From positions 1-64,000 of the forward strand of contig CAZIUE010000003.1 of the NCBI GenBank assembly GCA_964542535.1: DNA of 64,000 bases, given 5' to 3'. This document shows positions 24,025 to 33,295 of the stretch, piece by piece. Each line of letters opens with the position of its first letter. The stretch's first letter is position 1. Below the pieces are notes generated by a model that saw only the letters and a program-made list of their open reading frames with translations, had not been told where the DNA came from and did no database searches. Origin of the DNA: Pseudopelobacter sp964542535 (GTDB lineage: Bacteria > Desulfobacterota > Desulfuromonadia > Geobacterales > Pseudopelobacteraceae). Both the position numbers and the translations under genes were made by a program.

Positions 24025-25287
24025 TCAGAAGCTGTAGCGAACAGCTCCGTAGATGCTGGTATTGTCCTTGAATTGTGAAAAAAAGGTCTCCGGTCTGCGG
24101 CCGAAGAAGATGTTGGCGCCGGCCTCCAGTGAAATCCTGTCCGTATGGTTGTAACGGATGCCCGGCCGAAGATAGGCGTCACGGTCGCTGGGAGAGCAGT
24201 AGCCGGACAGGGAGAGCTTCAGGTTCTGGTTCAACAGCAGCTTGGTCAGCTGCACGGTCAGGACATGCCTGACGCGGTCCCGGTCGGCCGCTGCTCCTTC
24301 CTGTCTCCGGTAGCGTCCGAACCCCCGGATCTGTTCCACGTAGTACTGCGCACTTGCGGTGAAATCCCTCCCGATTTCTTGGGCATAGCCTGCCAGGTAT
24401 CTCAGCTCCGAGGGTGGAGAGCGGCCCGTGCCCCGATCGACGGAGTGATACCAGGCAAACTCCAGGTTGGCGATACCCGGTCCGATCCCCCCCCGTAGAC
24501 TGGCGCCGTAGACGTTCAGGCGGGGAAAACCGGCAGTCCCCTCTCGTGTGCGCCCCAGAGGCGTTTTCCAGAATCCCTGGTAGCCGTAGGCCGCCAGTTC
24601 ATATCCTTCCCAGTTCCCGTACAGGCGCAGGGCGATCTCGTCGTCTTTGAACCAGCGGTCCGGCGTATCGGCGGATATGATCGTATCGCGGCCGGAACGG
24701 CGCCCCAGGGAAGCGTTCCAGGAGGAGACGTATTCCCCGGTGATGAAACGGTCCGGGTCAAAACGGGGGGTGTACACCAGGTCGATACTGACCGGATCGG
24801 TGAACAGGCCGATCTTCACGGCATCGGAGGGTGCCTTGAGATACTCGGCGTCGCGTCCGATGAAGAACGACCTCCAGTCCTTGGGGAAGAGGTCGTTGAG
24901 AAACACCAGGTCCCCCGTTCCCCAGGTCAGCACCTGTCTGCCTATCTTGATGTCCATGACCTCCAGGGGGCGGGAGAAGAGCCACAGTTCCCGTCCGTCG
25001 TACCGCGCCTGTTCTGCAACGCCGTCACCCCAGGCATCCCCCTTGTACTTGAAGTCGCACCATGGGGTGAAAGCGCTCAGTTCGAGCTGCATGCGGGCTT
25101 CCATGAGGGAGATCCCCTTTTCGTGGGGATCTCCGCCAAGGCGGCCGCCCCCCCTCAGTTCGCCGTATCCGTGCAGCTCCGTCGTGATCAGGTCCCCAAG
25201 CGCCCCGGGAAAGGCCCCGACGGCGGGGGAGGGGGGCGAGACCAGGAAGAGCGTGACGGCTGCGCCCATGAGACGGGTCAGGCTCAT
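24025..25287 (-). CDS. Outer-membrane beta-barrel protein (DUF1302-like)
   Basis: A 420-residue exported protein. A signal peptide ends near VGA-FP. The rest is rich in alternating polar/hydrophobic strands and aromatic residues, and it ends in RYSF, the terminal Phe that the Bam machine recognises. The early LHGYGELRGGG and GRQVLTWGTGD segments match proteins that sit with RND/MMPL exporters and LolA-like proteins. It probably forms the outer-membrane end of that path. Its ATG overlaps the stop of the LolA-like gene (ATGA), so the two are co-translated. Confidence 0.8.
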   Translation of the reverse strand: MSLTRLMGAAVTLFLVSPPSPAVGAFPGALGDLITTELHGYGELRGGGRLGGDPHEKGISLMEARMQLELSAFTPWCDFKYKGDAWGDGVAEQARYDGRELWLFSRPLEVMDIKIGRQVLTWGTGDLVFLNDLFPKDWRSFFIGRDAEYLKAPSDAVKIGLFTDPVSIDLVYTPRFDPDRFITGEYVSSWNASLGRRSGRDTIISADTPDRWFKDDEIALRLYGNWEGYELAAYGYQGFWKTPLGRTREGTAGFPRLNVYGASLRGGIGPGIANLEFAWYHSVDRGTGRSPPSELRYLAGYAQEIGRDFTASAQYYVEQIRGFGRYRRQEGAAADRDRVRHVLTVQLTKLLLNQNLKLSLSGYCSPSDRDAYLRPGIRYNHTDRISLEAGANIFFGRRPETFFSQFKDNTSIYGAVRYSF

Positions 25288-26117
25288 CGCAGCGCTTCTC
25301 GGGGCGGTTTTCTCAGGTAGCGCTCGCTGAACAGTTCCTCCTTGAGGCCGCCGTTGTATCCGACGTCGGAAAAGAGCATCTCGGTCCGGCTGCCTGTATC
25401 CAGGTTCCGGGCAACGCTGCGCGTGACCGTGGGATAGACCACCCGCCGTCCCCCCTGCCGGGCCTGGATCTCTTCCACGCGCAGAACCTCGATCACCCGG
25501 TAGAGCCGGTCAGGTTTCTTGTAGAACTCCAGTTTTACCGGTATGAGGCTCTTTTTGTCCAGGTATGCCAGATAGTAGGCGAACTCCACGCTGCCGGGCT
25601 TTCTGGGGGTGTTCTTCAGCACATGGTGCCTATCCGTGGTTCGCACCAGCTCGTGCCTGTCTTCGGTGATGTTCCGGCCGGAAATGTCCTCGTAGAGGAA
25701 GTCGGAGCCGGCGAAACTGGTGCGCTTGTCGCTGGCCGCGATGCGTTTGACCAGGTCCAGGCCGGGCAGGTAGAGCCAGCGGTCATCCTCCTTCCCCGGC
25801 GCGGCATGCTTGTGAACCATGAAGACCATCCTGCGCACGTCCGCCGGTTCGTTGAACAGCACGAAATAGTTCTGGTCCTGGTCGTTATCCCCCACATCCC
25901 GGCGCAGCATGGTGAATTCCCTCCTGCGCGTGCGCCCCTGGTTGTCGGTAATCAGCATGCTGACCCTGCCGCGGTTGTCCGTCCCCTGATACAGGGCCAT
26001 GTGATTGCTTTTCCTGACCAGTTCTTCTACGCCCACATTCGTTACCGGCTCCGCGGCCTGTCCGGTTCCTCCCAGAAGAGCACATGCCGCCACCACCAAT
26101 CCCGCTCGCTTCATCAT
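25284..26117 (-). CDS. LolA-like outer membrane lipoprotein-sorting protein
   Basis: A 277-residue periplasmic protein. A signal peptide ends near QAA-EP. The remainder has the LolA-like fold pattern: REFTMLRRDVGDNDQDQNYFVLFNEPADVRRMVFMVH fragments, WLYLPGLDLVKRI and the DFLYEDISGRN strand. The family usually accompanies RND/MMPL exporters and carries a hydrophobic ligand across the periplasm. Start ATG ATG at 26117 with GGGAGA upstream. It lies between the exporter and the outer-membrane barrel in one operon. Confidence 0.82.
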   Translation of the reverse strand: MMKRAGLVVAACALLGGTGQAAEPVTNVGVEELVRKSNHMALYQGTDNRGRVSMLITDNQGRTRRREFTMLRRDVGDNDQDQNYFVLFNEPADVRRMVFMVHKHAAPGKEDDRWLYLPGLDLVKRIAASDKRTSFAGSDFLYEDISGRNITEDRHELVRTTDRHHVLKNTPRKPGSVEFAYYLAYLDKKSLIPVKLEFYKKPDRLYRVIEVLRVEEIQARQGGRRVVYPTVTRSVARNLDTGSRTEMLFSDVGYNGGLKEELFSERYLRKPPREALR

Positions 26118-26242
26118 TGTCTTCTCCCTTTCCGGCCGAACTGCTGCTTTGACGGCCATCACATGAAACCAAAGGATGTGTGGCGCGACCAAGGAGCCGT
26201 CCCCTGTTGTTATGCGCGTTCATCCTGAAAATGTGGATATTC

Positions 26243-26268
26243 TCGCGAAGTCGCGAAGTTTCGCGAAG
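26243..26268. repeat. Three near-tandem TCGCGAAG units
   Basis: TCGCGAAG occurs at 26243-26250, 26251-26258 and 26261-26268, between the LolA-like and RND genes. Each contains the palindrome TCGCGA. Confidence 0.5.
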
Positions 26269-26327
26269 AACAACGTATGGAAATACTCAACACCTGGATT
26301 GCCTGTTTGCCGAAATGGCGATGTCTG

Positions 26328-29033
26328 TTACCTGTCAGACTCCTGTGTGTCTTCGCGTTGTTGTGTGAGATGAGTAACGTTTTCAGTTCCATCCCGTTCA
26401 CCTGGAGCGGGTTTGCCGAAAAAACGCTTCTCCGCCACGGTCAGGAGCGCGGGCAGGAAGAGCAGCGTCACCAGGCCGGAGGTGGAGAGGATGCCGAAGA
26501 GCAGTACCGCGGTGATCTTGTAGGGTACCAGATGCGCCACCATCAGCGGCAGGAAGCCCAGCGCCACCACCAGCACGTTCCTGGAGATCGCCAGGGCCGG
26601 TTCTCCGAACACCAGGGGAACCGCCGCTTTCCAGGAGCCTGTTTCCCGGTACAGACGCCGGCTCCTCTCCAGGAAGTGAATCGCGAAATCAACCGCTATG
26701 CCCAGCGTGATGGCGCTCATCACCGCCACCGGCATGTCGTAATCCTTGCCCACGATTCCGGTGATCCCGTAGATGGCGGCGATGGTGAAGGAGAGCGGCA
26801 GCATGCAGGCGGTTGCCCAGAGCAGCGACCGGAAGAGAACAGCCATCATGACGAACACGATGATGAACGACCCCACGAACGAACCCAGCATCTGGCGGAA
26901 CATGATCTCCTGGAAGACGAGGTTGACGTAATGAAGCCCGGCCCAGCGGTGCGAGAGTCCCACCGGGGGGGGATTGGCCTTGAGGTAGGTGTCCACGGAC
27001 CGGACCGCCTTGTCGGTCTGGGTGCTGTCTCCCTGCTTGAACTGCATCCGGATCGCGGCGCTGCCGTAATCGGGCGTCACCAGATGCCAGAGGTCGTCGG
27101 GACGGTGGCTCTGCTGATACTGAAGGTAGCATTCTGATACCCCACGGAAGCTGTCGGGGACCCGGAAGTGTTCCGCTCTGCCGTCGATCAGTTCCTGGTT
27201 GACCTTGCTGACCACATCGGCGGCCGACGTGGTTTTACCCACGATGCCCGCGTGTACCAGATGGGCCTGGAGTCCGGCAATGTAGCGCAGCACTTCGGGA
27301 CGCTTGAACGGTTTCAGGCGTTCTTTTTCTCCTTCGAAAAAGCTCTTCAGCTCCCGCGAAACATACGCTTCGTCCTTGGCGCTGCCTTGAAAGCGCTGAT
27401 CAAGAAACTTCACGGCCTCGTCCAGAAGCTCCTGCCGGCTGCCGGCCCGCCGGGCGAAGAGCGGCAGGCGCCGGCGCAGTTCCGCGACGAGTGTCTGTTT
27501 CGTTCCACTGGAATCCTCGATCCCTCCGGCTGCCTCCACAAGAGCCTGGTCCAGCTCCGCGACGTCCCGGAATGTCGGTCCGGCCCCCCTGGTTTCCTCC
27601 AGCACCAGATAGGCGGTGTAGGTTCCCCCGAAGTGCCGGTTAAGGGCCTGGTCGGCCGTGCGGATCGGATGGCCGGTGCTGAAACGTTTGGCGTAGTTGT
27701 CATTGATAGTGATGCGCGAAATGCCCCAGGTGGCCACGACGATCAGCAGCGCCAGCACGCCCAGTACCGGTTTGGCGCGCCTGCATGCCACTCCCCCCAG
27801 CCACTGCAGAAAAGCGCCCAGCTTGGTGTGCCGTTCCGCCGCGGCTGTCGTGCCCCTGCCGAATCCTTCCAGCACCTGTTCGGGAAGCATCATCACGTAG
27901 GCCGGAACCAGCAGTACCGTCGTTGCCCAGGCGATCATCACCCCCAGAGCCACGAACACTCCGAATACCCGGGCCGGCGGGATATCGGTGGTGACGAAGG
28001 AGAGAAACCCGGCGGCGGTTGTCAGCGACGTGTAGGTGACAGGAGCGAACAGCGCGCCCATCACCTCCCTGATGGTCTGCGCTCGCCCTTTTTCCTGTGT
28101 GTAGCATTCGAAGAAATCCGAGAGGATATGGACCGAATCGCAGATGGCGATGGGCATCAGAAAGATGGGCAGCATGGAGCTTAAGATGTGCACCGGATAC
28201 CCGAAGGCGATCATCAGCCCCAGGGCGGAAACTACCGCCACCGTGGCAACGATCATGGGGAGGATGACCAGCGTCAGGCGACGGAAAAAGAGGAGCAGCA
28301 GCCCGAAGATGACCAGCATGGTCAGGGGTGCGGCCACCGTCATCTGGTTGAACATCTCCACGCCGACTGCGCTCTCCGCCACCGGAAGCCCGGCGATGTG
28401 GTACTGGTCGTCACCTCCCAACTGGCCGATTTTCTTGTTCAGTTCTTCATAGACGCGGTAACTGAGCAGCTTGTCCGTCAAGGGGAGGTACAGGCAGAGG
28501 GCTTTCCCGTCCCGGGAGACCATCTGGTCTTTAAGCAGCGGGTTGGAGAGTGCCTTGTCGCGAATCGCCCGCGCCTCCTCCCTGGTGTCCGGCGGAGCGG
28601 CCATGAGCCACTCAAAACGCAGCGTACCCGGTCCATCCTGGGTCATGTGGTCCACCATCGAGGGGGCGATCATGTCCGTTTCGATGACCCCCGACGTGTG
28701 TCCGGGGTTCTTGGGGTCCTCCCAGCGCAGCGTCCTGGCGAACTCGGTCAGTTCGTGGACCCTCCTGAGAGTGGCCGGGTTGAATACCCCGTCCGGGTCG
28801 CGCTCGTTGACAACCCCCAGCACGATGGTCTCGCTCAGGTTGAAGCGCTTCTTGCTCTGGTTGTGAAAGACCCGTACCGGCTCATCTTTTTCAAGCATGT
28901 TTTCCGGATCCGTATCGATGGTGATCATCGGAAAAAACGCGCCGGTGATGATGGTGAACAAAGCGACGGCAATGGCTACCAGCTTGTAGCGTCTGATGGA
29001 AACATGGATTATCGTGTTTTTCAGTTTCGACAT
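26328..29033 (-). CDS. RND/MMPL-superfamily exporter (HpnN-like)
   Basis: A 901-residue inner-membrane transporter. One N-terminal helix, a large periplasmic loop (about 40-235), five helices, a second periplasmic loop and a final block of helices give the usual 12-segment layout with two sterol-sensing-like domains. The second helix block carries IAICDSVHILSDF and the fourth AIDFAIHFLER-like residues (VDFAIHFLERS), acidic sites used for proton coupling. Relatives export hopanoids, glycolipids or other hydrophobic cargo. It is the first structural gene after the MarR regulator, with a 16-base palindrome in front and AAAAGGA before the ATG. Confidence 0.85.
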   Translation of the reverse strand: MSKLKNTIIHVSIRRYKLVAIAVALFTIITGAFFPMITIDTDPENMLEKDEPVRVFHNQSKKRFNLSETIVLGVVNERDPDGVFNPATLRRVHELTEFARTLRWEDPKNPGHTSGVIETDMIAPSMVDHMTQDGPGTLRFEWLMAAPPDTREEARAIRDKALSNPLLKDQMVSRDGKALCLYLPLTDKLLSYRVYEELNKKIGQLGGDDQYHIAGLPVAESAVGVEMFNQMTVAAPLTMLVIFGLLLLFFRRLTLVILPMIVATVAVVSALGLMIAFGYPVHILSSMLPIFLMPIAICDSVHILSDFFECYTQEKGRAQTIREVMGALFAPVTYTSLTTAAGFLSFVTTDIPPARVFGVFVALGVMIAWATTVLLVPAYVMMLPEQVLEGFGRGTTAAAERHTKLGAFLQWLGGVACRRAKPVLGVLALLIVVATWGISRITINDNYAKRFSTGHPIRTADQALNRHFGGTYTAYLVLEETRGAGPTFRDVAELDQALVEAAGGIEDSSGTKQTLVAELRRRLPLFARRAGSRQELLDEAVKFLDQRFQGSAKDEAYVSRELKSFFEGEKERLKPFKRPEVLRYIAGLQAHLVHAGIVGKTTSAADVVSKVNQELIDGRAEHFRVPDSFRGVSECYLQYQQSHRPDDLWHLVTPDYGSAAIRMQFKQGDSTQTDKAVRSVDTYLKANPPPVGLSHRWAGLHYVNLVFQEIMFRQMLGSFVGSFIIVFVMMAVLFRSLLWATACMLPLSFTIAAIYGITGIVGKDYDMPVAVMSAITLGIAVDFAIHFLERSRRLYRETGSWKAAVPLVFGEPALAISRNVLVVALGFLPLMVAHLVPYKITAVLLFGILSTSGLVTLLFLPALLTVAEKRFFGKPAPGERDGTENVTHLTQQREDTQESDR

Positions 29034-29047
29034 GCACGCGTCCTTTT

Positions 29048-29063
29048 GTTAAGTAGCTTAACC
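29048..29063 (-). promoter_or_regulatory. Candidate MarR operator before the RND gene
   Basis: Minus-strand GGTTAAGCTACTTAAC contains inverted TTAAG and CTTAA half-sites. A 13-of-16 match lies upstream of the MarR gene (29692-29707). Confidence 0.6.
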
Positions 29064-29211
29064 TTTGGTGGTAAAAAAATGCGCTCTGTCCCGGGGATGG
29101 CGCTCTGGGTGTAGCCATTTCATGCCTCTTCCCCCCGCGGGGACGAGGGGAAGTACCCCCTGAACCGTCGAGCTCCCCACGGGAGGGAAGATGGAGGGCT
29201 TTCGATGGTGG

Positions 29212-29682
29212 TTAGGTGGGGTCGGAAAGACGGTTGTCCATGGCTGTCCCGACGACTTCAAGCATGACCGAAAGCGTCGCGATCTGTGACAGGGAGAAGG
29301 AGTTCATCCGGTCGATGAGTTCTTTCAGTTCCGTGCCGTGCAGGCGTTCATGGGCCTGGAATACGAGCCTGCCCCGTTCCGTGAGTGACAGCAGAAACTC
29401 CTTGTTGCTGTGAAAAGCTTGGCGCTTTTCCACGAATCCCTTCTTCACCAGCCTGGAAACCATCTGGGAAGCAGCGCTTTTGGTGATGCCGAAGCGGTTC
29501 GCCAGGGCGGTAATGTTCATCCCGTCCGTCTCGCCGATCCCCTGGATAACGTGTGCCTCACGGGTAGTGACCTCTTCATGTTCATCGAAACGGAGCGGCT
29601 GCTCCTCGATGCGTGCGTACTGGTGGGCGATGCGTATGATTCGGCGAATGGTGTCCTTGATCAGCTCTTCTTTCGTTTCCAT
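29212..29682 (-). CDS. MarR-family transcriptional regulator
   Basis: A 156-residue winged-helix repressor from the chosen start. The recognition region is ITALANRFGITKSAASQMVSRLVKKGFV, followed by the wing DxRxxxLSLTERG-like HSNKEFLLSLTERG. N- and C-terminal helices form the dimer interface. It precedes the RND/LolA/outer-membrane operon on the same strand by 179 bases. I prefer the ATG at 29682 (METKEEL); an ATG at 29709 would lie inside the predicted operator. Matching palindromes before both this gene and the exporter suggest that it controls both. Confidence 0.82.
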   Translation of the reverse strand: METKEELIKDTIRRIIRIAHQYARIEEQPLRFDEHEEVTTREAHVIQGIGETDGMNITALANRFGITKSAASQMVSRLVKKGFVEKRQAFHSNKEFLLSLTERGRLVFQAHERLHGTELKELIDRMNSFSLSQIATLSVMLEVVGTAMDNRLSDPT

Positions 29683-29688
29683 CACTCT

Positions 29689-29717
29689 TTGGTACAGCAG
29701 CTTAACCATTGTGTCAA
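29689..29717 (-). promoter_or_regulatory. MarR gene promoter with operator in the spacer
   Basis: Minus-strand TTGACA (29717-29712), 17 bases, then TACCAA (29694-29689). The operator GGTTAAGCTGCTGTAC occupies 29707-29692. The start point would fall near the ATG at 29682, giving a very short or absent leader. Confidence 0.5.
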
Positions 29718-29805
29718 TATCTTTTTACAGAGAGCCGGATTCGGACCGTCCGTGCGGCGCCGTCGGGTACCGGACCGCATCTCGCCCATGATAGGTACTA
29801 TCTTC

Positions 29806-29834
29806 TTGATTCGCTCTATAACCGGTTATATGGT
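29806..29834 (+). promoter_or_regulatory. Promoter of the radical SAM gene with embedded palindrome
   Basis: TTGATT (29806-29811), 17 bases, TATGGT (29829-29834). A perfect 14-base palindrome TATAACCGGTTATA (29817-29830) fills most of the spacer, a likely repressor site, possibly for the ArsR-family protein encoded downstream. Confidence 0.55.
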
Positions 29835-29883
29835 GGGTTGAACAATCGTTCAAGAAACACTTCCAGAGGAGAACCGTGACGGT

Positions 29884-31389
29884 ATGAATAACGGCAACGA
29901 AATGGACACGCAACCTCGGGCAAGTCTCTGTCCCCACTGCCTGGAACGGATCCCGGCGGTACGGGTCCGCGAGGGGGACAATATCTATCTGGTGAAAACC
30001 TGCCCGGAACATGGTGAATTCACGACCCTCGTCTGGCGCGGAACCCCCGTTCTTGATGGGTGGGGGCGTGCCAAGTCGGCCGTCCACACTCCGGTTCCCC
30101 ATACGGGGGGAGGGCGTGGGTGCCCCTTCGACTGCGGTATCTGCTCCGAGCACCGCCAGCAGTCCTGCACGGTTCTCATCGAAGTCACCGGTCGCTGCAA
30201 CCTGCACTGTCCCTTCTGTTTCGCGGACAGCGGCGATGATTCCGGGCCTGACCCTTCCCCGGCCGATCTCGCCTGGAGGTTCATGAACGCGCTGCGAAAG
30301 AGCGGACCCCATAATATCGTCCAGATTTCCGGCGGCGAACCGACGGTGCGCGACGACCTGCCGGAGATCATCACAATGGGGCGTACGATTGGATTCCCCT
30401 TCATTCAGCTCAACACCAACGGCGTGCGTCTGGCGTCTGAGCCTGGCTACGCGGCCAGGTTGAAGGATGCCGGGCTGTTTTCCGTCTTTCTCCAGTTTGA
30501 CGGCACCCAGGACCGGATCTACCGGACCATCCGCGGCAGGGACCTGCTGGCGGAAAAGATGAAAGCCATCGAGCAGTGCGCCAGTGCCGGCCTGGGGATC
30601 GTGCTGGTACCCACTATCGTGAAGGGGGTGAACGACGACGATATCGGCGCGATCCTGCGGCTGGCCTTGGAGCTGGCGCCCGCGGTGCGAGGGGTCCACT
30701 TCCAGCCAGCGGCCTATTTCGGACGCCATCTGACCCCTCCGCCGCCGGAAGAGCGCCTGACCCTGCCCGACCTGATGCGCGCCATCCAGCAGCAGACCGA
30801 CGGCCTGATCCGGGCCGATCACTTCATCCCCCCCGGCTGCGAGCATCCGCTCTGCTCGTTCCACGGCAATTTCCTGCGCCAGGAGGACGGCTCCCTGAAG
30901 CCGCTCAGCAGGCAGGCCGTGGAGTGCTGTGGCGATGGTGATCGGGAAAACCGGGGCACCGGCAAGGCAGTATCCTACGTGGTCAACCAGTGGGCCGCGC
31001 CGAAGCCGGCATCCTGCTGCCCAGCCAAGGACAGTCTGGACGCCTTCCTGGAGAATCACCGGTCCAACACCTTCGCCATCTCGGCCATGGCCTTCCAGGA
31101 CGTGTGGAGCCTGGATCTGGAGCGGGTCCAGGAGTGCTGCATACACGTGGCCGCGCCGGACGGACGCATGATTCCCTTCTGCCTGTACAACCTGACCTCC
31201 CGCGGCGGAACACCGCTGTATCGCACAGGCGGAACGACGGGGAGGCAGATGGACTCCTCCTGTCCGCAGCCTTCCTCCGGGGCCGGGATGGATGGGTGTT
31301 GTTCGTCGTTCGTCGAGAACTGCTGCGCCCCGGAAACGGCAGTCACGGTTGAGACGTACGCGTGCGCTTCGGTTGAAATCAAGAGCTGA
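29884..31389 (+). CDS. Radical SAM protein related to Tes/TrsS
   Basis: A 501-residue radical SAM enzyme. An N-terminal zinc-type segment (CPHC at 16-19, CPEHGEF near 40) leads to a Cys-rich box (Cys80, 84, 87, 95). The radical SAM motif CNLHCPFC uses Cys105, 109 and 112. The middle holds the SAM-binding barrel (GGEPTVRDD, LNTNG). A C-terminal region has CEHPLCSFHG, FQDVWSLDLERVQECC and the diagnostic MIPFCLYNLTSRGG. This layout matches tetraether-lipid synthase (Tes) relatives and the bacterial TrsS group. The tail is rich in Cys (CCSSFVENCC). Substrate unknown. GAGGAGAA lies before the ATG. Confidence 0.82.
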   Translation: MNNGNEMDTQPRASLCPHCLERIPAVRVREGDNIYLVKTCPEHGEFTTLVWRGTPVLDGWGRAKSAVHTPVPHTGGGRGCPFDCGICSEHRQQSCTVLIEVTGRCNLHCPFCFADSGDDSGPDPSPADLAWRFMNALRKSGPHNIVQISGGEPTVRDDLPEIITMGRTIGFPFIQLNTNGVRLASEPGYAARLKDAGLFSVFLQFDGTQDRIYRTIRGRDLLAEKMKAIEQCASAGLGIVLVPTIVKGVNDDDIGAILRLALELAPAVRGVHFQPAAYFGRHLTPPPPEERLTLPDLMRAIQQQTDGLIRADHFIPPGCEHPLCSFHGNFLRQEDGSLKPLSRQAVECCGDGDRENRGTGKAVSYVVNQWAAPKPASCCPAKDSLDAFLENHRSNTFAISAMAFQDVWSLDLERVQECCIHVAAPDGRMIPFCLYNLTSRGGTPLYRTGGTTGRQMDSSCPQPSSGAGMDGCCSSFVENCCAPETAVTVETYACASVEIKS

Positions 31390-31608
31390 GGTGGGTACGC
31401 GATACGGTAATTACCGCAAATTACGAAGTGAGGTGTTCCGCCAACCTCGGAGAGCGGGATGCCCAGGGCGTCGGCCACCCTCCATGGAACCGCCCCGGTG
31501 ATAGCTGCGACAGGGGCAGCGGGGAAAGTCACCCTTCTCGTGCGGGGCTTGCTGGTGGCTCTCCCGGCATGTTCCGACGTTCTTCTCGGCCTGTTCGTCA
31601 CTGTCTTA

Positions 31609-31637
31609 TTGACAGTGTATTCCGATGAACATAAATT
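31609..31637 (+). promoter_or_regulatory. Promoter of the ArsR gene
   Basis: TTGACA (31609-31614), 17 bases, TAAATT (31632-31637). A 10-base palindrome ATAAATTTAT covers the -10, a plausible autoregulatory site. Confidence 0.65.
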
Positions 31638-31670
31638 TATTTGAATTGTTTTTTAATATATGGAGGGTAC

Positions 31671-31994
31671 ATGGAAGCCGAAGAACCATATTCACGTGAT
31701 GTCTGCGCACGGAAGCTCAAGGCGATCGCCGATCCGACACGCTGGGCCGTTATCGCGCGACTGATCCATGGCCCCCGGAACGTGGGAGAACTGAACGCGG
31801 GACTCATGGTTGAGTCAACCCTGCTCTCCCACCACCTGAAGATCCTCCGTGACGAGGGGTTCGTGGAGTGCGTGCGGGAGGGGAAAAACATGCGCTACCG
31901 CCTTTCACCCCAGGTTGAACTAACATCGTCCGGCCGCGGCATCAACCTGGGATGCTGCGTGCTTCAGCTGAACGAATCCCCGGCGGAGAAGTGA
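31671..31994 (+). CDS. ArsR/SmtB-family regulator
   Basis: A 107-residue winged-helix regulator. The helix-turn-helix reads STLLSHHLKILRDEGFVEC, followed by the wing EGKNMRYRLS. The metal-binding ELCVCD motif of arsenic sensors is missing (ELNAGL here). A Cys-Cys pair near the C-terminus (LGCCVL) and one N-terminal Cys remain, so it may sense a metal or redox state through other residues. TGGAGGG precedes the ATG at 31671. It lies between the radical SAM gene and the second Mrp/IscU pair and could regulate both. Confidence 0.85.
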   Translation: MEAEEPYSRDVCARKLKAIADPTRWAVIARLIHGPRNVGELNAGLMVESTLLSHHLKILRDEGFVECVREGKNMRYRLSPQVELTSSGRGINLGCCVLQLNESPAEK

Positions 31995-32297
31995 TCATGA
32001 CGTCCCCCCACGACGATCCGACGGTTCGGCGATTCTATCCCTCTTCCAACTCTCCATCGTTCCCGCACGAAATGACGACCCTCCATCGCCCAATCGCTTT
32101 GGGGGCTTGAAAATCAACGAAAAAAACCGTACAACCATACCCCGGCGCGCGGGAAGCCGACGGATTCCGGAAAGGGACCGACAACCCGCCGGTGTTCCGT
32201 GCTTTTTCCGTGAGCCGGGTACCGTCGACTCCGGCGCCGTTCATTCCGGCCGGATCGCACGGACCACACAGATCATCTGACCACCAGGAGGATATTC
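31995..32297. other. Intergenic region before the second Mrp gene
   Basis: 303 bases. It holds the promoter listed at 32107-32135 and no coding sequence I would defend. Confidence 0.5.
32107..32135 (+). promoter_or_regulatory. Promoter of the second Mrp/IscU pair
   Basis: TTGAAA (32107-32112), 17 bases, TACAAC (32130-32135). It would give a leader of about 155 bases to the GTG start. Confidence 0.45.
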
Positions 32298-33176
32298 GTG
32301 AGTACTACATGTCAGGGGGAATCATCGCACCAGGTTGGTTGCGGCCAGCCGGACACGCAGGCCGAGATGCGGCGCATCAGGGAAGAGATGGAGATGCAGG
32401 AAACCCTCTCCAACATTCGCCACAAGATCGTGGTCCTGTCCGGAAAGGGTGGGGTGGGCAAGAGTTCCGTGGCCGCCAACCTGAGCGTGTTCCTGTCCCG
32501 GGCCGGGCTGAAGACCGGACTTCTGGATACGGACCTGCACGGCCCCAGCATCCCCACCCTCCTGGGGCTGGGGGAGCGCCTTCCGGTCACCGACGAAAGC
32601 AGGATCGAACCGGCATGTTTCAGCGACACCCTCAAGGTCATGTCCGTCGGGTTGCTGCTGGATGACCAGTCCGAGGCGCTGGTCTGGCGGGGACCGGCCA
32701 AGCATGGCGTGATCAAGGAACTGCTCGGCTCGGTCGTCTGGGGCGAGTTGGACTACCTGGTGGTGGACTGTCCCCCGGGAACGGGCGACGAGCCGCTTTC
32801 CATCATCCAGCTGCTGCAACAGGTGGACGGCGCCGTCATCGTCACCACCCCCCAGGACCTTGCCCTGGTGGATGTACGCAAGTCGGTTACCTTCTGCCGT
32901 CACCTCAACCTGCTGGTGATCGGTATCATTGAAAACATGAGCGGCTACGCCTGCCCCCACTGCGGCGAAAGCGTGGATATCTTCAAGAGCGGTGGCGGCG
33001 AAAAGCTGGCCCAGGAGATGGGGGTTCCCTTCCTGGGGCGCATCCCCCTGGACCCGGCCATGGTCATGGCCGCCGATGAGGGGACGCCCTGCATGGGCGG
33101 AACCCAGGGCACGCCGGCCGTTGCCGCCATGGAGGCAGTCTTCAGCGCGGTGCGCACGTCTGTCGAGCGTAACTGA
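32298..33176 (+). CDS. Mrp/NBP35-type Fe-S carrier ATPase, second copy
   Basis: A 292-residue near twin of the ATPase at 21436-22302, with long stretches of identity. Walker A SGKGGVGKSS, switch DCPPGTGDE and the C-terminal CPHCGE are kept, as is the N-terminal Cys pair (STTCQG, VGCGQ). Starts at GTG (32298) with AGGAGGAT before it. The first copy follows its IscU-like gene; this one precedes its own. The duplication is recent enough for DNA similarity to be visible. Confidence 0.9.
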   Translation: MSTTCQGESSHQVGCGQPDTQAEMRRIREEMEMQETLSNIRHKIVVLSGKGGVGKSSVAANLSVFLSRAGLKTGLLDTDLHGPSIPTLLGLGERLPVTDESRIEPACFSDTLKVMSVGLLLDDQSEALVWRGPAKHGVIKELLGSVVWGELDYLVVDCPPGTGDEPLSIIQLLQQVDGAVIVTTPQDLALVDVRKSVTFCRHLNLLVIGIIENMSGYACPHCGESVDIFKSGGGEKLAQEMGVPFLGRIPLDPAMVMAADEGTPCMGGTQGTPAVAAMEAVFSAVRTSVERN

Positions 33177-33295
33177 GCCGGGTAAAGGCGCGCAAGCTGC
33201 CGGAGAGGGCGCATGAGGGCTTTTTCACCGCACGGGTAGCGGCAGCTCGCGCCTGCTGAATACAGAGGATCAATCGATCAAGGAGAACGGAACGG

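Noticed and set aside
26243..26268. CRISPR-like array
   Set aside because: Three 8-base units with no spacers. It is a short tandem repeat only. No CRISPR array or cas gene is visible in the window.
31387..31415. Possible selenocysteine read-through at the radical SAM TGA
   Set aside because: TrsS relatives can use selenocysteine, but the frame beyond the TGA runs only six codons to a TAA and the palindrome there (CGGTAATTACCG) is not a convincing SECIS.
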